NCBI GenBank assembly: GCA_947184155.2 | Contig: CAMXCT020006569.1 | Span: 301,863 to 365,862 of the forward strand | Direction: 5' to 3' | Source: Cladocopium goreaui | Taxonomy: Eukaryota > Sar > Dinophyceae > Suessiales > Symbiodiniaceae | DNA: 64,000 nt | Shown: positions 35,401-43,367 of the stretch, in pieces | Numbering within the stretch: the first letter of the stretch is position 1 | How the letters are laid out: every line of letters starts with the position of its first letter | Translations under genes and position numbers: made by a program | The notes under the pieces: generated by a model | Seen by the model: the letters and a program-made list of their open reading frames with translations, nothing else | What the model was told of the DNA's origin: nothing | Database searches by the model: none

Positions 35401-38400
35401 CCTTTGGAGGTTTGTTCATGGCAAAGTGCAATATATTGTTCTTGAGTAGGACATTCGTTGATATGTTGTTTCAGGATGGTAAAAATGGTCTTTCCAGTCC
35501 AAAGTGTTGGTAAAGGTAAGTGAGCTTGAATGTTGTTTCTCCAAACATCTTCATGTTTCCAAGAGTACCCTTGCTCCGTCATTACATGTGTTTGGCGATC
35601 GTCGGAAAGCCATTCGCAAGGAACTGGGCAGTTGGCACAGCTTGTTGGGAAAAATGGCCTTACTCGAGGAGTCTTATGAACACGAATCAGTTGTCTTCCT
35701 TGGATTATCCAATGGTCTCCAGTCTCTAGTTGTGGACTCACGCTGTCACTCATCAGGGAGTCTTCGCTTCCTGAGGACTCCGTTTCAGGCACTGGAACTT
35801 CGATCGGGTTCGGCTCAATGGGAACTGTCTGCTCTCCACTGTTGGGAGACATCTCAGGCGAGGCATGAGTGCTGGCAGCATCAGGCTCGGCATCAGGCTG
35901 TGTCGTGGTGTCGGCTTGTTGTGGATCATTCAACAGTGGCATTGCTGGTGTAGTGTTATTGGATGGAAGGATTGGACTATTATCAGTTTGGGTTATTGTG
36001 GGGTTCGAGTGATCGGGGTTAAGACTAGGTTGATTCTCACTGGGACTCGTTGCATTCTGGTTGGGTGACATGGTGGTCGGTGGGACCAAGTCATGATACT
36101 GAAACACGCCTGTTCCAAGATGGCTGGCACTTCCGGTGGGTTTGGGAAACGGTCCCAATGCTGCGGACTGGGATGCTTGCACATTCTCAGACTCTCGGCT
36201 GGAGAGAGGGCGCACATGTTCTGGGGCACATCGGTAAAGGCGACTCAAATGAGTTAGCCACAGCACGTTTTCCCCTTAACATAGAACGACTCGGGCTGGT
36301 CCATGCCATCCCCCGGCTAATGCCCCTTTTCCTTCCCTCCAATACATAACCCAGGCCCCTATCTCATATTGTGGTCTACTGGGACGATTTCGATGCAACA
36401 GAGATCGTCGTAGTTTGAGGTCATGATCGGTTTTGATGAAGGCAACACGGGCATTTTCCCTCCACCGGAGGTTTTGGAGGAACATTTTGACCTCTAGGGT
36501 TTGGCTACTCTCCGGCAAGTCCAAAGTCTGATCCGCAAGCATGTCGGCAGGTCCAGGCTCCTCATTCATATTGCTGGCAGGGACATGTCTACTCTTACCA
36601 AGAACCAGGATTTCAGGGCTATATCCACGGTACCTCAAAAAGACTGTTTTTGGCTGCACAGCAATGTTGGAGGGCCATCTCGAATTCATCATCGCTGCTG
36701 ATCGGCTGGTCCTGTTGATATTTATCCAGCATGGTTTGCAAAATTGCACCATGTCTTTCGCATCGACCCAACTGCCAATGCGCCTCAGCAGCCACAGTGT
36801 GTCCCTTTGTGTCCATGCTCTGTAGGAACTTGCTGAATTCCTCACTACAGAACTCCCCTGCACTATCGGTGATCAACTCCTTTGGTGGACCGGCCCAACT
36901 AACCCAATATTTATTGATTAACAATGACAATTGGATTGATGTAGGTCGGTGCATGCATGGGAAGGCAATCTGGAAATTGGTACCAGCATCTACCATATGA
37001 TAGAACATGAAGTCCTGTCCTTGGTTATTGGTCCATGTAACAGCGTCCATGGAGACAACATCATTGAAACCCCTGGGCATGCTAAGATGGCTGGGACGTG
37101 CAAGTCGTGGCCTCTGTCTTTCATGGCATGCTGGGCAGTGCATGTCGCGGATGCCATCAATGGCCTCCTGTGGCCAGCCCTGTTCTTTCAGGACATTTCC
37201 TAACACGGTGGAGTCGGGATGTCCCAAATTGTTGTGCATTCGGGTTAATTGTTGTCTCTCTTCGGAATTCAGGGACATGAATTTGGGTCCATGTTGAAAC
37301 CCTTTGGAAGGCTCAGGATCTGTTATCATATTCGGGTTATTGGTCTCCTGTTTGGGATTCCTGGTTGTGGTCATGTCGTGAGCCTCTGGAGAGCCATTGT
37401 TTGGTGTCCGCTCCGTTGCCGCCGGAACAGGTAGTGGAGCTTCGTCCATCCCCGGGCGATTGCATTGGCGCTTGGCAGATCCATCAGGCTCTTCGCCAGC
37501 TGACGCAGGGCATTGACTTGGCGAACTTGGTGCATATGGTCGGCTTGCAAACATGGTTACAATCAGTCTGGCAGGAACCCCCTTTCGGAGAAGTTGATTA
37601 CGTCTGAGATTGCCCCATTCTTCCCAAGCTTCTTCACAAAAGTTACCTTGGCCATCCCTTCTTATCCCCATAGTCATTCTTAGAGGACATTGGCTTCGAG
37701 TTACATTTGGGGGAGGGCTTCTGTATCGGTCTGCACCCTTGCATAGCTCAATCCATTGAATCCGACATTCTGGAAACATGGTCTGGGCTCGTCGGAGTAA
37801 GTCCCGTTGGAAAGGAACCGTTTTCCTACTCTGGGTGCATGATCGATGGCAACTTTGAGAAACTGGTCAACACGTTGATTCCACACTTCTTGATTTAGAT
37901 AGCCCTCAGTCGGGGGCTGTTTGTGACTGAGCTTTCTTCTTTTGGAATCGGTTACCTCAGCTGGCTTTTCGGCATCTCGGATGGTGAGAGAGAATTCCTC
38001 AGCAGAGCGCTCTTGAACACGGATGCTACATCGTATGCAGCGGGCAATCTTCATGGCAAACGTACGGGTATACAGTTCAGTATACTGAGAAATGTTCACC
38101 CGATCCCCTCTGGTGTTTCGGAAAGAACCCTCAACATGGTCATGGTCATGAGTCTTATCACATCTCAAGCTATCGACATATCGATGCATGATTTGAGAAG
38201 TGGTCACTATTTGGGTTCCCTTTTGCAGATGATTTCCGGTCATGGGGTGTTTGAGATTACCGGCTGTACACATATCACAACGAGCATGCCACGTGTTTGC
38301 CATGATCGTTTCCAGTTCTTCCTGGAACAGCATCTGTGATCCTACCGGTTGCTCCAAGTGTGCATGATAGGATGGATTCCTGTGTCGCTGAAATTCAAAA

Positions 38401-41400
38401 ACGGCATCGCACAACATCAGGTGTACTTGGTCTTCTTCCCGGTCCAACATGATCCTTCTGGCAAGTTCGGGAGTCTTGTGACGATTGAATTCATTCCAAC
38501 GGCACCAGGCTTTGCACTTTGGAGACAACCACACATGTTTCGGACGCAATCTGAGCAGCCTCTCATAAAGGCGGAATCGCCCCGGCTGGGACTTCAAGTC
38601 ACCGTCCTGCAAGCTGTGACGCTCAGCCCACAATCCTTGTGCTCTGGCCTGTTGGGTCAGTTGACTTTCGGGACTGCAGTAAATTTCAAAAACATCGGCA
38701 CGGTGCGTCTTCAACAAAGGAGATTCAGGTAGAACTCCCTTTGAGGCAAAATACTGCCACATTTCTTTGGCTATCCAGTTAGTAGTTCGACTGTAAAAGA
38801 TGTTTTCCCCCACATCATCTTGATCAATCACGGGATCTAGAGGATTGTCACTGGAGAGTTGTTGCCATGTTCCACACAGGTCAGTCAAAAGCAAGGGTTG
38901 GACAGGCATGAGAGTTTCATCAGGCTCAGACTGAATTACTGTGGTTCGCCGGCTGGCCCCTTCAGATGAGCAAGAACCTGCTGCATCACATTCTCGATCT
39001 CGAGCATCCTGCGCTGCATGTGTAAGAGTTCCAGAGTGTTCTCCTCTGGCACTTGATCCCATTCTTCGGGTTCCGACTCCAGGTCGATGGGCATCGTGCT
39101 GGCTAGAGCCTTGGGGCAGGCTTTGGCCTTCGGCCGAGTGGTGGCACTGATCTCCTGATTGTTCTTCTCCAGATTTTCGACATGCAGCTGAATGAATCGG
39201 AGGAACTTGACGTGTTCCGTCTGGCGGCTGTCCTTGTAGGTCTCCGCGAACCACGTCATGTAGCGGTGCTCGGTCACCATGGACGCATAAGTCTTCCCGC
39301 AGTGAGCTTTGCCAAACTTGATGGTCTCGTTCTCGAGCTCGGCAAGTGTCATGGACATGATCTGTGGGAGACTCTCGGAACCCCTTTCCGACAGAGACAG
39401 ACGGCGGAGACGATCGGCCAACTGGTCGAACTGGTGATCCACAGGACTCTGGGACATGGCTGACAACGGAATGACAATCGACGGGTTGTTGGCAGGCAGG
39501 GCTGAGCCGATCTTGCTGTTGAACGGCTGGCTTCATCAAACACGGATGCTCTGACGAATAAACTGTACATGTTGGATCTTCGGATTCAACTGGCTGAGAC
39601 ACATCAATGGACCTGGACACCTCATCTTCCCCAACGTCACTGCTCTTATCGGGACTGGCAGCATAGAGCGTCTGCTCTCTTTTGGCGGGATCACGTGTCT
39701 GCAAAAGGTCAAGAAGGTCCAGCCTGTACAATTTTCGATCAGTGATCTCAATGGGCACGGTGCGGCCCAGTGCCTTGAAAAAGATCTGGTTCAGACCTGT
39801 ATCGATGACAGCTCCAAGCGATCTAAAAACACTGTTGGCAATGAGAAAAGGGGTATTTGATGGTACAATCACCACCTTGATCCATCTGTCACCTACTGGA
39901 AAGAAAACTGATCGTTTACCCATCACAGAGCTATCATTCCCAAAACGGAAATTAATGGCACATGGGGCTTCTTTCATGGACTGCAGTACACTCTTTGGCA
40001 ACATTTGACAAAGGTCGGTGAATTGGTTCTGTCCTATCACTGACATGCTGGCCCCAAGGTCCACTATCCCGTATGTTCCCTGTGAGACAAAGTTGATACT
40101 TTCCTCCGACAACTGCACCCTCACGGTGGCTAGTTCATGGTTTTTGCTCAGGGGGTCGCAAGTTGAAACCGATTTCTCGCTTTCCTGTCGACTCCTGCAC
40201 ATGTATGGAAGGCGGGCAAGAAAGGCTGGCTTGCATTTGGACAACACCCTATTTAACTCATGAACATGATATGTCCTATGATCATGTTGTGGACCCTTTT
40301 CATGGTATGCGGCAGTCATGAGGCATGTCTCCTCCATCATGAAAGCAGTGGCTTCCGGTGGAGGTGCATCAACATCTTCAGGTGCATGGTCATATGGCGG
40401 CGGCTGAGCCATGGTGGAAAACACTGTCATACCGGCGAATGCCGTGTTGTTGGTCCCAGGAACATTGGACTTTGTCCTTTGTGGACATTCGGCTTTCCAA
40501 TGTCCAGGTTGATTGCAAAGTCTACACGTCGATTCCAGGATTCTCTGTGCTAGTGGCTTTCGGAATCGGTTCTTGAAATCGCCTTTGAATTTCCCTTTTG
40601 AACCCTTGTTTCCAAAGAACCCACGGGCTTTCACCTTTTCTGTGACTCTTTTCCGCGCTTCCACATAGCTATTGAGACATGTTGCAACTTCTGGGTCATT
40701 CTGCAACGAGTCCACTAAGGCCTCTTCGAACTGGGAGATGATGAGTGCATCCTCGTCCCCTTCTGACAGAAGGGTCTCCAAACCAGCATCCTCAGACTGA
40801 TCCAGAGAGACAAATGCCGTTTCATCCATCTCTTCATCTTCGCGATCACCATCATCGACATGGAAAACATCATAAGTTTTGGTTCGGGGGTTGTTGCGTG
40901 TCCCACCCGACTGCACTTCGGCAAAAAACTTGGATCCAAGCAGTTGCAGAGAGTCTACGACCTTCTTGTACTCGAGATTACCCTGTGCGTCTATGATGAT
41001 CTTCTTTTTGTCTTCAGCCAACAGTCCAGAATTACGAACCAAGACATAGGCCCGCATCTCCTCCAGAGTTGTGCCCATGTTGACCAACTCCTCGAACTGT
41101 ATCTCATGACGAGCCAAGTAGCTCGAATGCGTTTCATCGCTCTTCTGGACTGTTCCATAAAGAGCCCTCTCAAAACGTTCATACTTGGTCTCCAGTTTCG
41201 ATTGGCCCCATACTCCTCCAAGGGTCTGTACGACCAGCTTGATGCCGTCAATGGTTTGAACCTTCAACTTCGTAGGGTCCAGTCTGACGACTTTCTGGAA
41301 TGCAGTTCCTTCACAAAGGAGGCATGCTCTGGGTGCCAATTGCGCTAAGTGCTCAACTGGCCAAATATTGGCCAAGAATTCCAGTCGACGTGTGTAGTCG

Positions 41401-42313
41401 TTGATGTCGGTATCGCCAGGTTTGAACGGCGGGATCAGATGCCAAGGCAGCTGGTTGCCACCTGTCTGGCCACCTGCTGCAGGGTGTTGGCTTTCCCCCG
41501 CACTTCCATCCCCGGATCTCACTCACTTCCGCTGCTTCTTGTCCTCCTCCAGTTCCACGAAGTAGCGGTGAGCCGCAGCTCCGCTACCAGTATTAAACTG
41601 GTAGCAGAAGTCTATCCACTTCCAAGGTTGTTGTGGGGCCTCCCGACCCAAGGAATACCACCTCCTGATGGTGCTACAAGTCTGTTATACCAATGACCAC
41701 CTGATCAAGCCACCCCTATGGCGCGCCCAACGTCAAAGGGCTTTTTGGTTCCACCTGCGACCCCCTGATCGATCCTGAGCCCTGTACAGCCACACATGTA
41801 TATGTGCGTACCCTGCAACTGGCAATGTGACAGCTGGAACTGTGGAATTCACAATATACACATACAATATACACATATAGTCATAGACATCGCGCATGTC
41901 AAGATTGGTGCAATACAATGCATAGCTGAATGCCACTGATTGCGTTCGAGGTGTTTGATTTTCGATGACAGCTTCGAGCATGAAGTCAAGCACAATGCTT
42001 GGTCCAGAAGATTTGTAGGAGGTGTGTATGAGTTTGTGTTTTGCCTCGACTTTCTAACGCAGGGTAGTGTTGTGAGTTCTGATCTTTCAAATCACATACT
42101 TAAGTTGAATGTTTGTTGGATTTGAGTTGTGCAGTGCTGGTGTTGTCCTCAAATTTCATGGATCTCAATGGATCATATCAGGTCTCAGGATGCACATAGG
42201 GTCGGCGTTCGCAAGGACGCGGCCCGTCAGCTCAGCCCAGGTTGCCAACCTTCACCGAGCCGGAGGTCCGTGACAGCCTGTTAGATGAAACCAGAGTGCA
42301 GCCCTCTGCGTAG
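32447..42313 (+). CDS. Gene I: uncharacterised gene carrying the copia element in an intron
   Basis: Exons 32447-32551 (AVGKGPIACCARRPKVWGGR...), 32749-32866 (LHLPLLLPKKASRSAGLTVA...), 33029-33155 (QARDWELHKRRPQCRLML...) and 42216-42313 (RGPSAQPRLPTFTEPEVRDS...QPSA, stop TAG) join in phase with GT donors (gtgagtg, gttggt, gtattt). The last intron (33,156-42,215) contains the whole 8.6 kb copia element on the opposite strand; without it the intron would be about 0.4 kb, normal for this window. The 5' end is missing and no family is recognised. The link across the element rests on phase and on the protein-like terminal exon only. Confidence 0.45.
33202..33207. repeat. Target-site duplication, left (atatac)
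   Basis: atatac directly abuts the left LTR; the same six bases follow the right LTR at 41,854-41,859. The surrounding DNA is TA-rich, which weakens but does not remove the signal. Confidence 0.7.
33208..33470 (-). repeat. 3' LTR of the copia element
   Basis: Matches 41,591-41,853 base for base at a constant offset of 8,383 except one C/T difference near 33,237. Confidence 0.95.
33588..36266 (-). CDS. Copia pol: reverse transcriptase and RNase H
   Basis: 892 codons. A Ser/Pro/Thr-rich linker (first ~170 residues) is followed by the copia reverse transcriptase: RWVLTWKPL, KARLVILGYED, FDIQTAFLRG with the first catalytic Asp, and HVDDGLGAG, a variant of the usual YVDD box that keeps both Asp residues. 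RNase H follows with SFSDASFA, STLASETYAL, AIVDCKSLYDL and WVHSAAQLADCLTK. These enzymes copy element RNA into DNA and degrade the RNA template in cytoplasmic particles. The same frame continues upstream to 36,863 but is broken by a single TAA at 36,276-36,278, within the integrase C-terminus, so the M at 36,266 is probably not a real start. Confidence 0.95.
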   Translation of the reverse strand: MLWLTHLSRLYRCAPEHVRPLSSRESENVQASQSAALGPFPKPTGSASHLGTGVFQYHDLVPPTTMSPNQNATSPSENQPSLNPDHSNPTITQTDNSPILPSNNTTPAMPLLNDPQQADTTTQPDAEPDAASTHASPEMSPNSGEQTVPIEPNPIEVPVPETESSGSEDSLMSDSVSPQLETGDHWIIQGRQLIRVHKTPRVRPFFPTSCANCPVPCEWLSDDRQTHVMTEQGYSWKHEDVWRNNIQAHLPLPTLWTGKTIFTILKQHINECPTQEQYIALCHEQTSKGYEMEILLSVDEIQHCTEQTYGDQIAFLASSAKKQRSEVREKDLSPSDKLLFQNAKSKEISSWLSTETVRRIARSQIPAEQILRSRWVLTWKPLEPNPTDPSAATHKPKARLVILGYEDPQLDEMARDSPTMGRDARVLIMQYAASARWRLRSFDIQTAFLRGSREDGRVLGMEPPAEMRTMMKLEPWECCELLKSAYGLCNAPLLWYEELKNALVSLGFVMSPLDPCTFVLPKKGQSGIHGLVGIHVDDGLGAGDDTFNRAIQQLEARYPFGSKLQDDFTFTGIHIHQNWDGSIELDQQKYIEDIPPINIDRNRRTTPEELITEKERQALRGLVGSIQYAATNTRPDLSAKLSFLQAKINSAQVKDLLDGNRLLTEAKQHKGTKIVIQSIPIQDLRFVSFSDASFATRANSQSQKGCLILAASKEIGEWQSSQVSPLMWYSRKIARVVGSTLASETYALSGSVDLLSWLRVQWSWLCQPSDLWKDPDKCLSMCPESYAIVDCKSLYDLIQKTTVPQCQEYRTTLEALIIKDRLRNGIVIKWVHSAAQLADCLTKTMDCTPLRCFLHEGRCIIHDIDEVLRARADKRTKQMWMNQIAKTAHTVT
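36276..36663 (-). pseudogene. Integrase C-terminal segment, shifted frame
   Basis: In the frame of the reverse transcriptase this stretch encodes the integrase continuation: LRYRGYSPEILVLGKSRHVP, then a basic DNA-binding-like part ending in GGWHGPARVVLC and TAA. It follows the integrase ORF after a frameshift at a run of five T (element strand) near 36,643. An in-frame ORF is open up to 36,863, but the part before about 36,660 overlaps the integrase core in another frame and is not meaningful. Confidence 0.75.
36619..37779 (-). CDS. Copia integrase (zinc-binding and DDE core)
   Basis: 386 codons. The N-terminal half is a linker with LCKGADRYRSPPPN. A zinc-binding HHCC module follows (MHNNLGHPDS ... 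DMHCPACHERQ). The DDE core shows the first Asp in SMDAVTW, the second in ITDSAGEF, and the Glu in HTVAAEAHWQLGRCERHG, so all three catalytic acids are present. It would join element DNA to the host genome. The ORF overlaps the gag-protease ORF by 79 bp in a different frame (37,701-37,779) and ends early at 36,619 through a frameshift in CTTTTTG. Confidence 0.9.
   Translation of the reverse strand: MFPECRIQWIELCKGADRYRSPPPNVTRSQCPLRMTMGIRRDGQGNFCEEAWEEWGNLRRNQLLRKGVPARLIVTMFASRPYAPSSPSQCPASAGEEPDGSAKRQCNRPGMDEAPLPVPAATERTPNNGSPEAHDMTTTRNPKQETNNPNMITDPEPSKGFQHGPKFMSLNSEERQQLTRMHNNLGHPDSTVLGNVLKEQGWPQEAIDGIRDMHCPACHERQRPRLARPSHLSMPRGFNDVVSMDAVTWTNNQGQDFMFYHMVDAGTNFQIAFPCMHRPTSIQLSLLINKYWVSWAGPPKELITDSAGEFCSEEFSKFLQSMDTKGHTVAAEAHWQLGRCERHGAILQTMLDKYQQDQPISSDDEFEMALQHCCAAKNSLFEVPWI
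37701..41522 (-). CDS. Copia gag-protease polyprotein with methyltransferase-like domain
   Basis: 1,273 codons. Gag-like N-terminus (PWHLIPPFKPGDTDINDYTR, then a helical capsid region with YERFERALYG and YLARHEIQFEELV), CCHC knuckle at residues 333-346 (CRLCNQPGHWKAEC), retropepsin-like protease at about 480-640 with the active-site loop reading D488-L-G-A-S rather than D-T/S-G, and partner segment FLIANSVFRSLGAVID. Residues ~660-860 are low in protein character because another frame is used there (next entry). From ~940 a Rossmann-like domain begins with VFEIYCSPESQLT and continues with HVWLSPKCKAWCRW (C1003) and HAHLEQP; this resembles motifs I, IV and VI of C5-cytosine methyltransferases in degenerate form. 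Similar domains occur in dinoflagellate retroelements. The function in this copy is not proven. Confidence 0.85.
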   Translation of the reverse strand: MRSGDGSAGESQHPAAGGQTGGNQLPWHLIPPFKPGDTDINDYTRRLEFLANIWPVEHLAQLAPRACLLCEGTAFQKVVRLDPTKLKVQTIDGIKLVVQTLGGVWGQSKLETKYERFERALYGTVQKSDETHSSYLARHEIQFEELVNMGTTLEEMRAYVLVRNSGLLAEDKKKIIIDAQGNLEYKKVVDSLQLLGSKFFAEVQSGGTRNNPRTKTYDVFHVDDGDREDEEMDETAFVSLDQSEDAGLETLLSEGDEDALIISQFEEALVDSLQNDPEVATCLNSYVEARKRVTEKVKARGFFGNKGSKGKFKGDFKNRFRKPLAQRILESTCRLCNQPGHWKAECPQRTKSNVPGTNNTAFAGMTVFSTMAQPPPYDHAPEDVDAPPPEATAFMMEETCLMTAAYHEKGPQHDHRTYHVHELNRVLSKCKPAFLARLPYMCRSRQESEKSVSTCDPLSKNHELATVRVQLSEESINFVSQGTYGIVDLGASMSVIGQNQFTDLCQMLPKSVLQSMKEAPCAINFRFGNDSSVMGKRSVFFPVGDRWIKVVIVPSNTPFLIANSVFRSLGAVIDTGLNQIFFKALGRTVPIEITDRKLYRLDLLDLLQTRDPAKREQTLYAASPDKSSDVGEDEVSRSIDVSQPVESEDPTCTVYSSEHPCLMKPAVQQQDRLSPACQQPVDCHSVVSHVPESCGSPVRPVGRSSPPSVSVGKGFRESPTDHVHDTCRARERDHQVWQSSLREDLCVHGDRAPLHDVVRGDLQGQPPDGTRQVPPIHSAACRKSGEEQSGDQCHHSAEGQSLPQGSSQHDAHRPGVGTRRMGSSARGEHSGTLTHAAQDARDRECDAAGSCSSEGASRRTTVIQSEPDETLMPVQPLLLTDLCGTWQQLSSDNPLDPVIDQDDVGENIFYSRTTNWIAKEMWQYFASKGVLPESPLLKTHRADVFEIYCSPESQLTQQARAQGLWAERHSLQDGDLKSQPGRFRLYERLLRLRPKHVWLSPKCKAWCRWNEFNRHKTPELARRIMLDREEDQVHLMLCDAVFEFQRHRNPSYHAHLEQPVGSQMLFQEELETIMANTWHARCDMCTAGNLKHPMTGNHLQKGTQIVTTSQIMHRYVDSLRCDKTHDHDHVEGSFRNTRGDRVNISQYTELYTRTFAMKIARCIRCSIRVQERSAEEFSLTIRDAEKPAEVTDSKRRKLSHKQPPTEGYLNQEVWNQRVDQFLKVAIDHAPRVGKRFLSNGTYSDEPRPCFQNVGFNGLSYARVQTDTEALPQM
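38936..39466 (-). CDS. Overlapping ORF inside the gag-protease frame
   Basis: 176 codons in the +1 frame relative to the surrounding polyprotein. It reads as a strong protein: MSAMSQSPVDHQFDQLADRL, LAELENETIKFGKAHCGKTY, a YMTWFAETYKD segment, FLRFIQLHVENLEK, and a helical end. Protein-like reading continues upstream of the M to about 39,528 (SQPFNSKIGSALPANNPSI), and the frame is closed by stops at both ends. The KTY ... W motif resembles a short domain common in dinoflagellate retroelements. Either it is a separately translated overlapping gene, or the polyprotein carries two compensating frameshifts. Confidence 0.6.
   Translation of the reverse strand: MSAMSQSPVDHQFDQLADRLRRLSLSERGSESLPQIMSMTLAELENETIKFGKAHCGKTYASMVTEHRYMTWFAETYKDSRQTEHVKFLRFIQLHVENLEKNNQEISATTRPKAKACPKALASTMPIDLESEPEEWDQVPEENTLELLHMQRRMLEIENVMQQVLAHLKGPAGEPQ
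41578..41589 (-). promoter_or_regulatory. tRNA primer-binding site
   Basis: On the element strand TGGTAGCGGAGC begins one base inside the 5' LTR boundary. It is complementary to an initiator-Met-type 3' end (GC-CGCUACCA), the usual copia primer. Confidence 0.75.
41591..41853 (-). repeat. 5' LTR of the copia element
   Basis: Second copy of the 263 bp LTR. In element orientation transcription would start here. The palindrome gctaccag-tattaaa-ctggtagc spans its inner edge and the primer-binding site. Confidence 0.95.
41854..41859. repeat. Target-site duplication, right (atatac)
   Basis: Identical to 33,202-33,207 and directly adjacent to the LTR end. Confidence 0.7.
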
Positions 42314-42497
42314 CTCAGACCACCAAAAGCAACGCTGTGGAGAGAAACCTGTGAATGTCTGTGAATGTCTGTGCCTATCTCAGGTTGTGCTGCTCTTAGA
42401 CTTGTGGCATCCTGATGCAGGCTGACCATGGATGGCAGTCAGAACTCAATCAGGAGCAATCATTGTAGATCCCTTTACTGGATCTCGTGGCTTTTGT

Positions 42498-42638
42498 CAC
42501 GAAAGCTAGCGTCAGCTAGCTGGAGTCTTCTTGCTTTAGCAAGTATTGGGGGGGCTGCTCAAGGACATCACGTGATTTTTCACGCGAAAGGGCCCCCCCC
42601 CCCCTCCCCACCACCACCACCATCACCACCATCACCAC

Positions 42639-42672
<34 letters not shown>

Positions 42673-42742
42673 GTCATCATCATCGTCATCATCATCGTCA
42701 TCGTCCTCCTCTCCATCGTCCTCGTCCTCGTCCTCGTCCTCG

Positions 42743-42777
<35 letters not shown>

Positions 42778-42796
42778 GTCGTCCTCGTCATCGTCC

Positions 42797-42860
<64 letters not shown>

Positions 42861-42871
42861 CATCATCATCG

Positions 42872-42902
<31 letters not shown>

Positions 42903-43285
42903 TCATCATTCATCATTCATCATCCTCATCATTCATCATTCATCATTCATCATCAGTCATCATCATCATCATCATCATCATCGTTATTCAATTACATTTT
43001 ATCATTATTGGCAATTATTGTCATTATCACGAAAGCTAGCGTCAGCTCGCTAGAGTCTTCTTGCTTTAGCACGTATTCCGGGGCTCCCCAAGGACATCAC
43101 GTGATTTTTCCCGCGAAAGGGCCCCCCCCTGCCCCCTCCCCCATATATATCATTGTTATATATCATATATCAATATATCATTGTTGCATCCTCGTTGGGA
43201 CGAACAATGCCGCGACACGATGATGACAGTCCCTCCGCAACTCACCTCTTCCCTTCCTTCTTTCTCCTACCCCGCTAGCTTTCGT
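42498..43285. repeat. Direct repeats and TIR-like element around a (CAT)n tract
   Basis: About 100 bp starting cacgaaagctagcgtcagct occurs at 42,498-42,598 and again at 43,028-43,128, including gagtcttcttgctttagc, caaggacatcacgtgatttt and a poly-C end. The second copy also ends, at 43,274-43,285, in gctagctttcgt, the exact inverse of its acgaaagctagc start. So 43,029-43,285 looks like a 257 bp element with 12 bp terminal inverted repeats. Confidence 0.65.
42599..42985. repeat. (CAT/CGT)n trinucleotide tract
   Basis: Poly-C then (CCA)n, (CAT)n, (CGT)n and ttcatcattcat variants. The long Ser-, Asp- and Met-rich ORFs on both strands are artefacts of the repeat. Confidence 0.9.
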
Positions 43286-43367
43286 CATCCACCCCCGGCC
43301 TCAAGTTTGAGACACCATAGACGTCAGCTTTTTCCAGATGTTACAGCCACGCCATGCTTTTCCTTTC

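Larger units (their letters stand above)
33208..41853 (-). mobile_element. Ty1/copia LTR retrotransposon, 8,646 bp
   Basis: Two 263 bp direct repeats differ at a single position. In element orientation (- strand) each LTR starts TGTGAATTCC and ends GTTTAATA. Between them, in copia order, lie gag, CCHC knuckle, aspartic protease, an extra methyltransferase-like region, integrase, reverse transcriptase and RNase H. Integrase before reverse transcriptase defines Ty1/copia. A primer-binding site matching an initiator Met tRNA 3' end lies next to the 5' LTR, and a 6 bp duplication flanks the element. The coding region is spread over three frames with at least two frameshifts and one in-frame TAA, so as assembled it is probably not autonomous. 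Confidence 0.95.

Noticed and set aside
36664-36863. Upstream part of the shifted-frame integrase ORF
   Set aside because: It overlaps the integrase core, whose DDE residues are in the other frame; this part has no integrase motifs.
42428-43039. Long Ser-rich (+) and Asp/Met-rich (-) ORFs
   Set aside because: They are translations of a (CAT)n/(CGT)n tract in all frames; no start context or flanking exon.
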